From: an uncultured Eubacterium sp.
GTDB taxonomy: Bacteria; Bacillota; Clostridia; Lachnospirales; Lachnospiraceae
Direction of reading: 5' to 3'
Assembly: GCA_910589045.1 (NCBI GenBank)
Contig: CAJUSH010000009.1
Location: 1-64,000 of the forward strand
Length of the DNA stretch: 64,000 bases
Numbering within the stretch: the first letter of the stretch is position 1; every line of letters starts with the position of its first letter. This document shows positions 33,546 through 41,653 of this stretch, piece by piece. Made by a program: the position numbers and the translations under genes. The notes beneath the pieces are model-generated. The model was not told the origin of the DNA, searched no databases, and worked only from the letters and a program-made list of their open reading frames with translations.

Positions 33546-35978
33546 TTAACGCATATTATATCCGTAATCAATCGAGAAATTGTACAGATGATAAGCATTC
33601 TGCTCGATCATATAGCAGAGGAATGTATCATCCTCGTAGTAGACCCGCATCTCATTCGGGTACATGCTCCGGAAGGTTTCTGCCCACTCATTCATGCGGG
33701 ACATAAGAATCCAGCGGTCCTCACCCATGTACGAGACAATGCCGGCCTTGTCCGGGAGCGCGTGCGCCGCCCCCTCCTTCGAAATTTTCTGTCCGCTGTT
33801 CTCATACGGAACGGAATAGTCCAGCGGGACCTTCTCCACGAAAAAATATACCCTGCGCGTCGGAAGCGTGAGCATGCTGATGCCGCCGGTAAACTCCATC
33901 TCCTGCAAAAAGGTGAGCAGCTCATAATGATAGCCGTGGTCCTCACCCATACGCGTCTCGTCGTTTGCCGAAACAATGGTCCAGGTTCCGTCCGGGTTGT
34001 CCCGTATGATGTTCGTCAGACACGTCACCGCGCCGTTTGTCTGAAAACGTGCCACCGGCTGGGGCCGCTTGTACGCCCCCGACTGCACCAGCAGCACCGC
34101 GCAGGCAAAAAACGCTCCAAGGGACGCGGCATTCATCACGATACGCATCCCCCTCCACTTCCACATGCCAAACAGAAAATACAGCATGCCATCCAGCGCC
34201 ACAACCCAGACCAGCGGGATCGCGTAAGCCAGATAAACGCTGCTTCGCGACGCATCCATCAGCTGAGGCAGGCCAAAGGCTGACGAGGAGAGCAGAAGCA
34301 TCATCAAAATCTCATAGACAGCCACCGAGACCAGCATAAATGCGTGATCAAATTTGCGCGCGAGCAAAAACAGCGGCGCCATCACAAAGCAGGCAAGGAC
34401 TGCAAGGTAAACGAGCACACTCATCCCCTTCGCCCCCTCGTCAAACTCGTAGAGCCGAACCGTCTGGTCAATCTGTCCCCACACCCAAAGCAGCTCCTTT
34501 TTCAGGTCCGCAAGACTTTTTTTCGGCTTCTTTTCCGGCTCCGGCTTCTCCTCTCCTGCCGTATCCCCGCCGGGCGGTGAATCCCCGGTATAGCCTTTCT
34601 TGATGACCTCCCCCTTCTCCTCCTCGCTCATGCCCTCCGAATCGATCGGGTAATATACGGTGGCCCCGTCGCTGAGCTCATCCATGTAGGCGAGCGTACC
34701 GTCCTCCATCTCCACGATCGGCGCACCGATGGGCATACCGTTCTCGTCAAACTCATAGCGTGAGTGGGATATCGGCTCCGGGTTTTCATCCGCCGGCATA
34801 ATAACGCTCATGGCCCAGCGCAGGGAGCCCTCCAGACGCGTACCCGTCACATAGGCGAACACCAGCGGGAGCAGCGCGATAAACAAGCCGAGAAAGCAGG
34901 TCTGCACCACCCTGCCGAAATATTTCGGGCGCACAAACCGCACAAAATACCCGCAGGCAATGCCGACGCAGAAAATACCAAGGATCATCGTCCCGTAAAA
35001 ATGTACGGCGAAGGTCATGGAGAAATTCATCGCAAAGCCCATCAGATAGTACTTAGACACCGGCTTTTCACGCCAGCCCTTTAGCTCCTCCTTTTTGATC
35101 CGGAAAAACTCAAACGCAAAATACACCGCCGGCAGAATATAGAGCATCCCGAACTCCTGCGGCAGCGACGCGTAGTAACGCTTGTACGACTCAAAATAAA
35201 AACCGCCCACAGCGAACACGACCGGTCCGAAATAAGGCAGATACCGGCTCTTGCACACCCCCTTTAAAAACATCAGGAGAATCATGTGAAGCCAGAACAC
35301 CTGTATCAGCCAGAACACACGCAGAAGCACGTAGGTATCCAGCCCGAACACCGCGTGGATAAAGTAGACGATATTGTGAAAGCCGAAGGGATACACGCCG
35401 CCCACAAAAATATCGTTCTGGCCCATATGGTTGATCCAGTAATTGTGCACCGGGACGTCGGACATGGCATAGCCGAAGCCCGTCACCAGCTCCTGCCCGT
35501 AAAAGCCCAGCACCACCGCCGCCGTCAGCGCCAGAAACACGCAGTCCATAAAATGCGCGCCCACGCTGCGCGCCGCAAAACGGATGCACCGGCCAAGCCG
35601 CGACAGCAGAAGCTTCAAGCTGCGGCGCAGCCAGTTTTTCAGGCCAAAGCTGCCGCGGATCACGCGTCCCAGCTGCTGCCTGTGATATGCAAGCGTCTCC
35701 CCCACAGGAATTTTGCGCACCTTCAGATACCCCGCCGCCGCCGGGACGGCCACCGCGGCGGCAAGCGTGGCGGGGTACGAAATATGCAGAAGCTGCAGCA
35801 CATACACTACATTGATGAGATAGAAATTGCCCACCGAAAAGTAAAAGAAAAACCGGGTCACTGCCCGGCAGTCCTTCATCCTCGGGAAAAGGACCAGCGC
35901 AGGGAGCGCAATCGTCAGGCCGGAATACGCAAAAAAAGCAAACAGCCATTGCATGACCGTAAGCCGTACCATCGACAT
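33546..35978 (-). CDS. Large polytopic membrane protein of the Pel-type operon (GT-C-like)
   Basis: An 810-residue protein with about 12-14 TM segments. A big non-membrane loop (about residues 395-505) contains a Gly/Pro/Glu/Lys-rich part, and a soluble C-terminus covers the last about 150 residues. After the first TM block the motif DVPVHNYWINHMGQND lies in what would be the first external loop, similar to the acidic loop of GT-C glycosyltransferases. I do not recognise a named family. It sits between PelE-like and DUF2194 genes and is presumably part of the same export or modification machine. The start is uncertain: GTG 35987 and ATG 35978/35972 are all possible. Confidence 0.6.
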   Translation of the reverse strand: MSMVRLTVMQWLFAFFAYSGLTIALPALVLFPRMKDCRAVTRFFFYFSVGNFYLINVVYVLQLLHISYPATLAAAVAVPAAAGYLKVRKIPVGETLAYHRQQLGRVIRGSFGLKNWLRRSLKLLLSRLGRCIRFAARSVGAHFMDCVFLALTAAVVLGFYGQELVTGFGYAMSDVPVHNYWINHMGQNDIFVGGVYPFGFHNIVYFIHAVFGLDTYVLLRVFWLIQVFWLHMILLMFLKGVCKSRYLPYFGPVVFAVGGFYFESYKRYYASLPQEFGMLYILPAVYFAFEFFRIKKEELKGWREKPVSKYYLMGFAMNFSMTFAVHFYGTMILGIFCVGIACGYFVRFVRPKYFGRVVQTCFLGLFIALLPLVFAYVTGTRLEGSLRWAMSVIMPADENPEPISHSRYEFDENGMPIGAPIVEMEDGTLAYMDELSDGATVYYPIDSEGMSEEEKGEVIKKGYTGDSPPGGDTAGEEKPEPEKKPKKSLADLKKELLWVWGQIDQTVRLYEFDEGAKGMSVLVYLAVLACFVMAPLFLLARKFDHAFMLVSVAVYEILMMLLLSSSAFGLPQLMDASRSSVYLAYAIPLVWVVALDGMLYFLFGMWKWRGMRIVMNAASLGAFFACAVLLVQSGAYKRPQPVARFQTNGAVTCLTNIIRDNPDGTWTIVSANDETRMGEDHGYHYELLTFLQEMEFTGGISMLTLPTRRVYFFVEKVPLDYSVPYENSGQKISKEGAAHALPDKAGIVSYMGEDRWILMSRMNEWAETFRSMYPNEMRVYYEDDTFLCYMIEQNAYHLYNFSIDYGYNMR

Positions 35979-36028
35979 TGCCCTCACCCGCCTTTCGTTT
36001 TTTCATGTAGTTGGCTTTTACACGTTTA

Positions 36029-36976
36029 TTACGCAAAAATACGGATCAGCTCGAGCGTCTCCTGGTCGATCACGACCTCGGAGGCCCGCAGCTCCTTCAT
36101 CACCTCGAAGAAACGCTCCCTGTCCTGTGTCGTAAAATAAAGCTTCAGCCGGCTCGTGTAGGCACTCAGCATACCCGGATGCTCCCGGGCGCTGCGCAGC
36201 GCCCACTTCTCGCACAGCTCAAAGCTCCTTATTTCCAGAAGCCGCGAGCAGACCCACTCGTAGTGCATCGCCGCCAAAAGCTCCTTGTCCTTCTGGTAGA
36301 GCAGCTCACAGACCTCCTCCATCTGCAGCACAAACTTTTCCTGCTCCAGATCCGCAAACACCTGCTGCTCCAGCACATCATTCATGTACGGCAGCAGCGT
36401 ATCCACACAGGAGAAAAACTTTTCGTTCTCCTTCTTGATCTCCACATACAGCTTCTGCACCGTCGTACGGAAATTGTTCAGCTCATCCCGCAGCACCGAA
36501 GCCGCATAGTGCGCCGTCTCCGAATCGTCCCCGTCCAGCGCCAGAGAAATGGATCGCAGGGATTTTCCGATATCTCCCCGGACGACATTGAGCATCAGCG
36601 TCCGCAGGGAATCGTTGTCGCTGACCGCGATGGCCTCCTCCAGGGGCGCCATATTCATCTCCCGCTCCTCATCCGCATAGGCGAAGGTGCGCACACGCTC
36701 CTTGCTGAAAATGACGTCCGCCAGATCCACGTCGCGGTGGAAAAACAGCCAGTGAAACACCTTTCCAAGCAGCAGAAATACCGGCATGAGCGCCGGACAC
36801 AAAAGAATCGCGGCGGTTTTGATCACCACGCTCTCGGGCGAGCCCACCCTCATCTCCTCCCCGGTGCCCCTTTTGGCACGGTAACGGAGAAGACCATAGA
36901 CGAGATAAATCACCGCAATCACCGTATTCAAAATGATCAGAAGCCCAAAATCCCTGACGCGCATCATCGGTCTCAT
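36029..36976 (-). CDS. pelE: PelE-like membrane protein
   Basis: A 315-residue protein with two TM segments (about 10-29 and 52-76) followed by a soluble helical, TPR-like domain (ALDGDDSETAHYAASVLRDEL, then YEWVCSRLLEIRSFELCEKWALR, given in part). This is the architecture of PelE, which links PelD to PelF at the membrane. It overlaps pelD by 4 bp. Sequence identity to characterised PelE cannot be judged here; the call depends on topology and operon position. Confidence 0.7.
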   Translation of the reverse strand: MRPMMRVRDFGLLIILNTVIAVIYLVYGLLRYRAKRGTGEEMRVGSPESVVIKTAAILLCPALMPVFLLLGKVFHWLFFHRDVDLADVIFSKERVRTFAYADEEREMNMAPLEEAIAVSDNDSLRTLMLNVVRGDIGKSLRSISLALDGDDSETAHYAASVLRDELNNFRTTVQKLYVEIKKENEKFFSCVDTLLPYMNDVLEQQVFADLEQEKFVLQMEEVCELLYQKDKELLAAMHYEWVCSRLLEIRSFELCEKWALRSAREHPGMLSAYTSRLKLYFTTQDRERFFEVMKELRASEVVIDQETLELIRIFA

Positions 36977-39156
36977 AAATCCATCTCCTCGACGACACGG
37001 CTGGTGTAGCCCGCCTCATTAAAACGATTCAGCACATAGGCCGCGTCGGTATTGCTCGTATTCGAGAGCAGCGCGTAAAGCCCGCCGTCCCTGAGCTGTC
37101 CAAGGAAGTCGCTCTGGCGCATCAGGCGTGCAAGCGCACTGCCCGCCTCCTGCACCCTGCCATCCTCTACCTCCACATGGATAAAGGCGCACTCGGTAAG
37201 CCCCTTGCGCCATGCCACCAGATAGGCGCTCGCAAGGGCGGTAAAGGCCTCGGTGCCGAGAATGTTTGTCCCCTGCAGATAGCGCTGCTCCTCCAGCGCC
37301 GCCAGATAACGGTTCGCACGGACAACGGCATTCTGGATCAGATAGCCGATGATGACGAGCATGTTCGCCTGCCCGAGCGTCATGCGCTCCCAGGGAATAC
37401 CCCAGACCATGAGGATCAGCTGCATCTCCTCCTCCGAGTAAATGGCGTTCGCCATCAGCGGATAGCGCTCGTCCATCTCGCGGTTGATAAACACCTTGCG
37501 GTTCTGCAGGCACTCGTTCATCTTCTCGTACTTCACATACTCGATGGAGTTGCCGAGCACGCGCGCCTCCTTGCTGGTGGCGGAAAACAGCCGGGCATAG
37601 GAACGGTTCGCCACCGTGTAGATCGCCACGTCCGGGCTGTCCACCAGCTTTGAAACGACCTCCGCCGCGTAGAAAAGCACCTCCTCCGGCGCGTAGCGCT
37701 CCAGCGTGGAGGTGATCTCGTAGATCTTTCCGAAGCTGTCGTTCTGATTGATCACCTGGGTCTCCAGCACATTTTTCATGCGGACGTTGCTCTGGTTGAT
37801 ATCCTGGATATCCACGAGCTGGTCGGCCAGAAAGTCGATCTCGTGGCGGCTCTCCATCTCCAGCGTACGGATACGGTCGCGCATGTAGCCTACGGAAAGT
37901 CCCACGATAAAAAGCTGCGCGACCCACACATAGGTGCTGTAATCCAGCAGCACCTCAAAGCCGCTGCGGTCATACATCTGCCGGAAGCAGTAGCCCAGCA
38001 CCGCCAGAACCGCGGAAAACGTGGCCTGCTGCTGCCCGTAGACAACGGCAAACAAAAGGACGTAGAGCAAATAAAAATCCAGCTTGGAAAAATACTCGCT
38101 TCCCACCGCCCGGTTATTCAGCATAAAAAAAGGAATAAAGCAGACGAGATTCTCCACAAAGGGGATCAAAACCTGTATGGCCGCCCCGATTCTCCCCGTA
38201 AACCGCGAAAAAAAGCTCTCCCGTCTTGTCTGCTTCAATGCAAATTCCGGCTTATGCAGCTGCATATAGCGGACAATCCGCGGCACGATCTCCTCGATGG
38301 GATGGAAAATACGAAGGCCGAACTCCTCCGCAAAGGGGCGGCTGTTTAACACAATGCTCACATCCGGGTCCGTCTCGTCGGGCTCGACGGCGATCTCCCC
38401 CTCCTCAAACAGCTTCTGTATCAGCTCGGCCAGTGCCATCGAGCTGATGACCTCGCCGGAGGAAACGTTGTAGAGCGGCCATCTGTGCTCCCTGCGGTGC
38501 ACGACCTGGTAGATGAACTCCACCGCATCATCCACGTAGAGCATCGAAAAGCGCCTGCCCGCACTCGCCCGCAGCGTCCCGACCCGCAGTGCTTCAAGAC
38601 AAAAAGCCCCACAGATCTCATGGATATCCGAGAGGCACTTTGGGATCTCATAGATGTGGTCCATCCGCAAAATGGTCACGTCCATGCCCTTATTATAATG
38701 ATAGTTCAGACAGACCTCCTCCCCCTGCGCCACCGCAAGGGACCAGTCGTCCCCCGCCGTCACCGGCTCCATCTCCCCGATGTCGGTGGACTGTGAAACC
38801 TGGTAAACCTGTTCGCTGGAGAGGTAGATAAACTTTCCCCTGCCGATGGTCGAAAACGCGCTGATCACGTTCAGCAGGCCCGCAGCATAGGCCACCGCGT
38901 CATGCCTGCCCGGCCCGTATGAAAAATTAGTGTCGTATGCGCCCATATAAACGACCACATCCGGGCTTACGCTCTCGCAGATCTCCCTGATGCAGTCGCT
39001 GTCGTAGGGAAAGCAGTACTTCTCAAATACACTGGGATAGCGCACCATCGGATCCCTGGAGCCGGTCAGTATATAGATACGGTGACCCTCTTTTTTAATT
39101 TTCCCAACCAACGCTTCCATAAGGCTTCCGGCGCCGCCAACCAATAATATCTCCAT
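36973..39156 (-). CDS. pelD: SDR-like domain fused to PelD (c-di-GMP receptor of Pel synthesis)
   Basis: A 727-residue protein in four parts. (1) Residues about 1-300 are an NAD-dependent epimerase-like SDR domain, but the nucleotide loop is GGAGSLMEAL and the YxxxK position reads WSLAVAQGE, so catalysis is unlikely. (2) About four TM helices lie at 320-430. (3) A helical stalk leads to a GAF domain at about 480-620. (4) A degenerate GGDEF-like domain at about 630-727 has RQSD at 680-683, spaced five residues before RDGGLY where GGDEF would be. That is the I-site RxxD used by PelD to bind c-di-GMP. It is followed by pelE (4-bp overlap) and preceded by a PqqD-like gene. Confidence 0.85.
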   Translation of the reverse strand: MEILLVGGAGSLMEALVGKIKKEGHRIYILTGSRDPMVRYPSVFEKYCFPYDSDCIREICESVSPDVVVYMGAYDTNFSYGPGRHDAVAYAAGLLNVISAFSTIGRGKFIYLSSEQVYQVSQSTDIGEMEPVTAGDDWSLAVAQGEEVCLNYHYNKGMDVTILRMDHIYEIPKCLSDIHEICGAFCLEALRVGTLRASAGRRFSMLYVDDAVEFIYQVVHRREHRWPLYNVSSGEVISSMALAELIQKLFEEGEIAVEPDETDPDVSIVLNSRPFAEEFGLRIFHPIEEIVPRIVRYMQLHKPEFALKQTRRESFFSRFTGRIGAAIQVLIPFVENLVCFIPFFMLNNRAVGSEYFSKLDFYLLYVLLFAVVYGQQQATFSAVLAVLGYCFRQMYDRSGFEVLLDYSTYVWVAQLFIVGLSVGYMRDRIRTLEMESRHEIDFLADQLVDIQDINQSNVRMKNVLETQVINQNDSFGKIYEITSTLERYAPEEVLFYAAEVVSKLVDSPDVAIYTVANRSYARLFSATSKEARVLGNSIEYVKYEKMNECLQNRKVFINREMDERYPLMANAIYSEEEMQLILMVWGIPWERMTLGQANMLVIIGYLIQNAVVRANRYLAALEEQRYLQGTNILGTEAFTALASAYLVAWRKGLTECAFIHVEVEDGRVQEAGSALARLMRQSDFLGQLRDGGLYALLSNTSNTDAAYVLNRFNEAGYTSRVVEEMDL

Positions 39157-39177
39157 AGCTTCCTTCTCTCCGTTCCA

Positions 39178-39444
39178 TCATGCGAACCGGATTCCGTTTG
39201 CGGCAAGCTGCGCGGCAAATGCCGCCGCATCCTCACGCAGCTGCTCTGCCCCAATCCCGTATTCCGCCGCAAGCCCTCTTAGCTCCTCCTCGTCAAGCCC
39301 CCTGTAAAGCGCCCCCGCAAGGGCCGCGCCTGTCTCGTTAAGCTGCAGCGGCACTACAAAATCCTCACCGGACTGTGCCATATCAATCAGCCAGAAAGTG
39401 CCGGCCGTCTCCCTGAGCTGGTAATTCCCAAGCATCTCGTTCAT
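39178..39444 (-). CDS. Stand-alone PqqD-like protein (RiPP recognition element fold)
   Basis: An 88-residue protein with the whole PqqD pattern: YQLRETAGTFWLIDMA, VVPLQLNETGAALAGALYRGL, then acidic EEELRGLAAEYGI, and EDAAAFAAQLAANGI. Such domains bind leader peptides in RiPP pathways (PqqD, lasso B1). Here it lies 21 bp before pelD in an exopolysaccharide operon, with no radical SAM or cyclase nearby. Its start codon overlaps the stop of a 57-residue ORF (ATGA), suggesting translational coupling. The family call is good; the role in this setting is unknown. Confidence 0.8.
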   Translation of the reverse strand: MNEMLGNYQLRETAGTFWLIDMAQSGEDFVVPLQLNETGAALAGALYRGLDEEELRGLAAEYGIGAEQLREDAAAFAAQLAANGIRFA

Positions 39445-39614
39445 CGTCCCATTCCGCCGTTATCTGATAACATCCGCCGCAGTGCGGTCAGATGTTTTTG
39501 ACATACAGGAACGCCAAGGCTGTTTCCTGTATCATAAAAAGCGCGGCGAACCGCGCTGTTAAACACAAACATATAGTGTCTGCACAATCGTCCATATACA
39601 ATTGTAACAGACAT
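39441..39614 (-). CDS. Small ORF translationally coupled to the PqqD-like gene
   Basis: A 57-residue ORF (begins MSVTIVYGRLCRHYMFVF, ends DNGGMGR). Its TGA overlaps the ATG of the PqqD-like gene (ATGA at 39441-39444), a classic coupling arrangement. AAGGGGTGG lies about 12 nt before ATG 39614. A frame extension to a TTG at 39656 is possible. No TM segment or signal peptide is seen; it has two Cys. A hairpin AGCGCGG-CGAA-CCGCGCT (39538-39555 region) followed by five T on the minus strand lies inside it and could attenuate transcription. It could be a peptide partner of PqqD, a leader ORF, or spurious. Confidence 0.35.
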   Translation of the reverse strand: MSVTIVYGRLCRHYMFVFNSAVRRAFYDTGNSLGVPVCQKHLTALRRMLSDNGGMGR

Positions 39615-39656
39615 CTCACTAATTTTCCACCCCTTATATAGACATTTTTCACACAA

Positions 39657-39751
39657 ATACGGATAAAACGTTACTGTTCACTCCGCAACCGGCGGCGGGG
39701 AAAAAATCCACGTTTTTCCCCGCACATCCGCACATTTCCCAACAGCAGGCA
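39657..39751. other. Spacer upstream of the Pel-type operon with repeat copy and hairpin
   Basis: GTTACTGTTCACTCC (39670-39684) is another dispersed repeat copy. GCGGGGAAAAA (39695-39705) pairs with TTTTTCCCCGC (39713-39723), an 11-bp stem just downstream of the anti-sigma-like gene that may end its transcript. I looked for a c-di-GMP riboswitch here and found none. Confidence 0.45.
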
Positions 39752-40366
39752 CTATTCCACAACTATATAGCGCCCCGCATTCTCCGGCTCATCCACTGTT
39801 TTTTCAAAGTCAAAATCTCCACCGCCGTTATCCCGGATCGTAAAGTAAACCAGCTTCCCGCCATCCCTGACAGCGACTCTGCACACACCCTCAGAATCAA
39901 AGAAATCCGTAATATCGATCTCCAGCTTCTTATCATAATAATAGAGCTTCACCGCCTCCGTGTCCGTATAGATGACCTCATCCGTAAGCTCCCCCAAAAC
40001 CTCCTTTGCCGAAAGCGTCCGCTTCCTCCCGGAGTCATCTATGACCATGCCTCCCGCTACAAATTCTCTCTGCTTTCCCTCCGAATCCGTGAAGGTATAT
40101 TGATAGCTGTCCGCTCCCCAGGCACTTCCGGTAACTTCTACCTCTTCCCCGTGAAACCACATGGTAAGCCTTTCCTGTATATTGCCAACATCCGCCGCAT
40201 AGGCAGCCGTCATGCTGCCGAACAATATCGCCGCGGCTGCGCCTGCCGCCAATACCTTTTTCGTATATGCACGTTTTCTTTTTTCCATATCCGTTACCTC
40301 CAAAATCATATCATCGGAGGCATGCAGCACCGAAAATGCCTGCTTGTACCTTTCCTTATTCGTCAT
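39752..40366 (-). CDS. Putative anti-sigma factor / membrane-anchored partner of the ECF sigma factor
   Basis: A 204-residue protein with a cytosolic N-terminal 35 residues (NKERYKQAFSVLHASDD...), one TM segment (KVLAAGAAAAILFGSMTAAYA, about 37-57) and an extracytoplasmic beta-rich domain. The layout is that of Firmicutes anti-sigma proteins of the 'DUF4179-like' type. It overlaps the sigma gene by 11 bp, so they are coupled. No zinc-binding HxxxCxxC motif is present in the N-terminus. The signal sensed is unknown. The next gene cluster on the same strand, 138 bp away, is the Pel-type operon. Confidence 0.7.
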   Translation of the reverse strand: MTNKERYKQAFSVLHASDDMILEVTDMEKRKRAYTKKVLAAGAAAAILFGSMTAAYAADVGNIQERLTMWFHGEEVEVTGSAWGADSYQYTFTDSEGKQREFVAGGMVIDDSGRKRTLSAKEVLGELTDEVIYTDTEAVKLYYYDKKLEIDITDFFDSEGVCRVAVRDGGKLVYFTIRDNGGGDFDFEKTVDEPENAGRYIVVE

Positions 40367-40838
40367 GTGCCCATTCCTCCTTTAATGCTTTTCTGAGCAT
40401 CCCGCGTCCCCGGGAAAGCCGGGTCTTTACGTTGCTCTCCGTTAATTTCAGAGCCGCAGCAATCTCATGAATGGAAAAATCCTCATAATAGTACAGATGT
40501 ATGACGATACGGTATTTTTCCGGCAATCCCATCACCGCCTCGAACAGCTCCTGATCCTGTGGTGTTTCAAACGCCAATGTCCCCATATATTCCTCCAGCG
40601 GCTGCTTATGCTGCCGCCAGAAGGAACGACTGACATTTTTTGCCCTGTTAATTGCCACCCGTATCAGCCAGGCACGAATATGCTGTTCATTTTCAAATTT
40701 CTTTCCTGTTAAATAATACTGTAGAAACGTATCCTGGACAACGTCATCTGCATCTGCCGCATTTTTACATACATGAAAAGCAACGGCAAACAAATTGTCA
40801 CGATAACGCTCAACCAGCTCATTGATTGGCTGCTTCAT
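40356..40838 (-). CDS. ECF-type RNA polymerase sigma factor (SigV/SigW-like)
   Basis: A 160-residue sigma-70 family protein with only regions 2 and 4. Region 2: YRDNLFAVAFHVCKNAADADDVVQDTFLQYY and AWLIRVAINRAKNV (quoted in part). Region 4: DFSIHEIAAALKLTESNVKTRLSRGRGMLRKAL with a clear helix-turn-helix. Length is normal for ECF factors. The stop overlaps the start of the membrane-anchored partner at 40366. It presumably controls its own operon and perhaps surface-glycan genes downstream; target promoters cannot be assigned from this window. Confidence 0.93.
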   Translation of the reverse strand: MKQPINELVERYRDNLFAVAFHVCKNAADADDVVQDTFLQYYLTGKKFENEQHIRAWLIRVAINRAKNVSRSFWRQHKQPLEEYMGTLAFETPQDQELFEAVMGLPEKYRIVIHLYYYEDFSIHEIAAALKLTESNVKTRLSRGRGMLRKALKEEWAHDE

Positions 40839-40950
40839 GCGAGATCCTCATTTTCGTATTTTCAGTTATGCTTGAAAGGCCCTTCACTAAAAATACAAAT
40901 GAGCCGGGAAAAAGGTTACAGAAATGCAGGAAAAATTTTTCGCCTCAGGC

Positions 40951-41598
40951 TCAGATATGGAAGCACTTTCGGATATCACTGCGCTTTCCCAGCACCAGCA
41001 TCGTGCTCTCCCCGTCCAGGCGGGTGTCCGGCTCCGTCGTAAGCGTCATCTTCCCCTCCCGCTTCATGCCAAGGATATTCAGATTGAATTTCTTTCGGAT
41101 ATCCAGCTGCGCAATCGTCTTTCCCAGCCATTCCTTCGGCACTTCCACCTCGAAAATGCTGTAATCCTGGTCGATCTCAATATAGTCCGCGATGTGGTCA
41201 GCCGTGTAACGGATGGCGGCCCAGCTCGCAAGCTGACGCTCCGGATAGAGCACCTCGTCTGCGCCGTTGCGCTGCAAAAACTTCGCGTGGATATCCCGGG
41301 ACGCCCGGCTCACGACAAACCGTGCACCCAGCTCCTTGAGCAGTGAGGTCGTCTCCAGCGAGCTCTGGAAGTCGTTTCCGATGGCGACGATGCACAGATC
41401 GAAGTCCCGCACCCCCAGACACTTTAAAAACTCCTCGTTGGTGCTGTCACCGATCTGTGCGTTGGTGACGTAAGGCATGAGCGCCTCAACCCGCTCCTCG
41501 TTTTTGTCCACGGCCAGCACCTGGTGCTCCAGCTCGTTCAGCTTCATTGCGACATGTTTCCCAAAACGGCCTAAGCCGATCAACAACACTGATTTCAT
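40951..41598 (-). CDS. ktrA: Potassium uptake regulatory subunit KtrA/TrkA
   Basis: A 215-residue cytosolic RCK protein. The N-terminal Rossmann domain has LLIGLGRFGKHVAMKLNELEHQVLAVD and the acidic end of beta-2, binding ATP/ADP or NAD. The C-terminal RCK_C domain begins near EVPKEWLGKTIAQLDIRKKF. It gates the membrane subunit encoded just upstream at 41654-43003, and the two form one operon. AAGGAG precedes ATG 41598. Confidence 0.95.
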   Translation of the reverse strand: MKSVLLIGLGRFGKHVAMKLNELEHQVLAVDKNEERVEALMPYVTNAQIGDSTNEEFLKCLGVRDFDLCIVAIGNDFQSSLETTSLLKELGARFVVSRASRDIHAKFLQRNGADEVLYPERQLASWAAIRYTADHIADYIEIDQDYSIFEVEVPKEWLGKTIAQLDIRKKFNLNILGMKREGKMTLTTEPDTRLDGESTMLVLGKRSDIRKCFHI

Positions 41599-41653
41599 CG
41601 TTTTTCTTCTCCTTCATAAATCATCCGGTACAAAACGGTTTACGTTTCCCCGG

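Noticed and set aside
39615-39751. c-di-GMP (GEMM) riboswitch in front of the Pel-type operon
   Set aside because: Expected given PelD, but the leader shows none of the GEMM consensus segments; only a repeat copy and simple hairpins are present.
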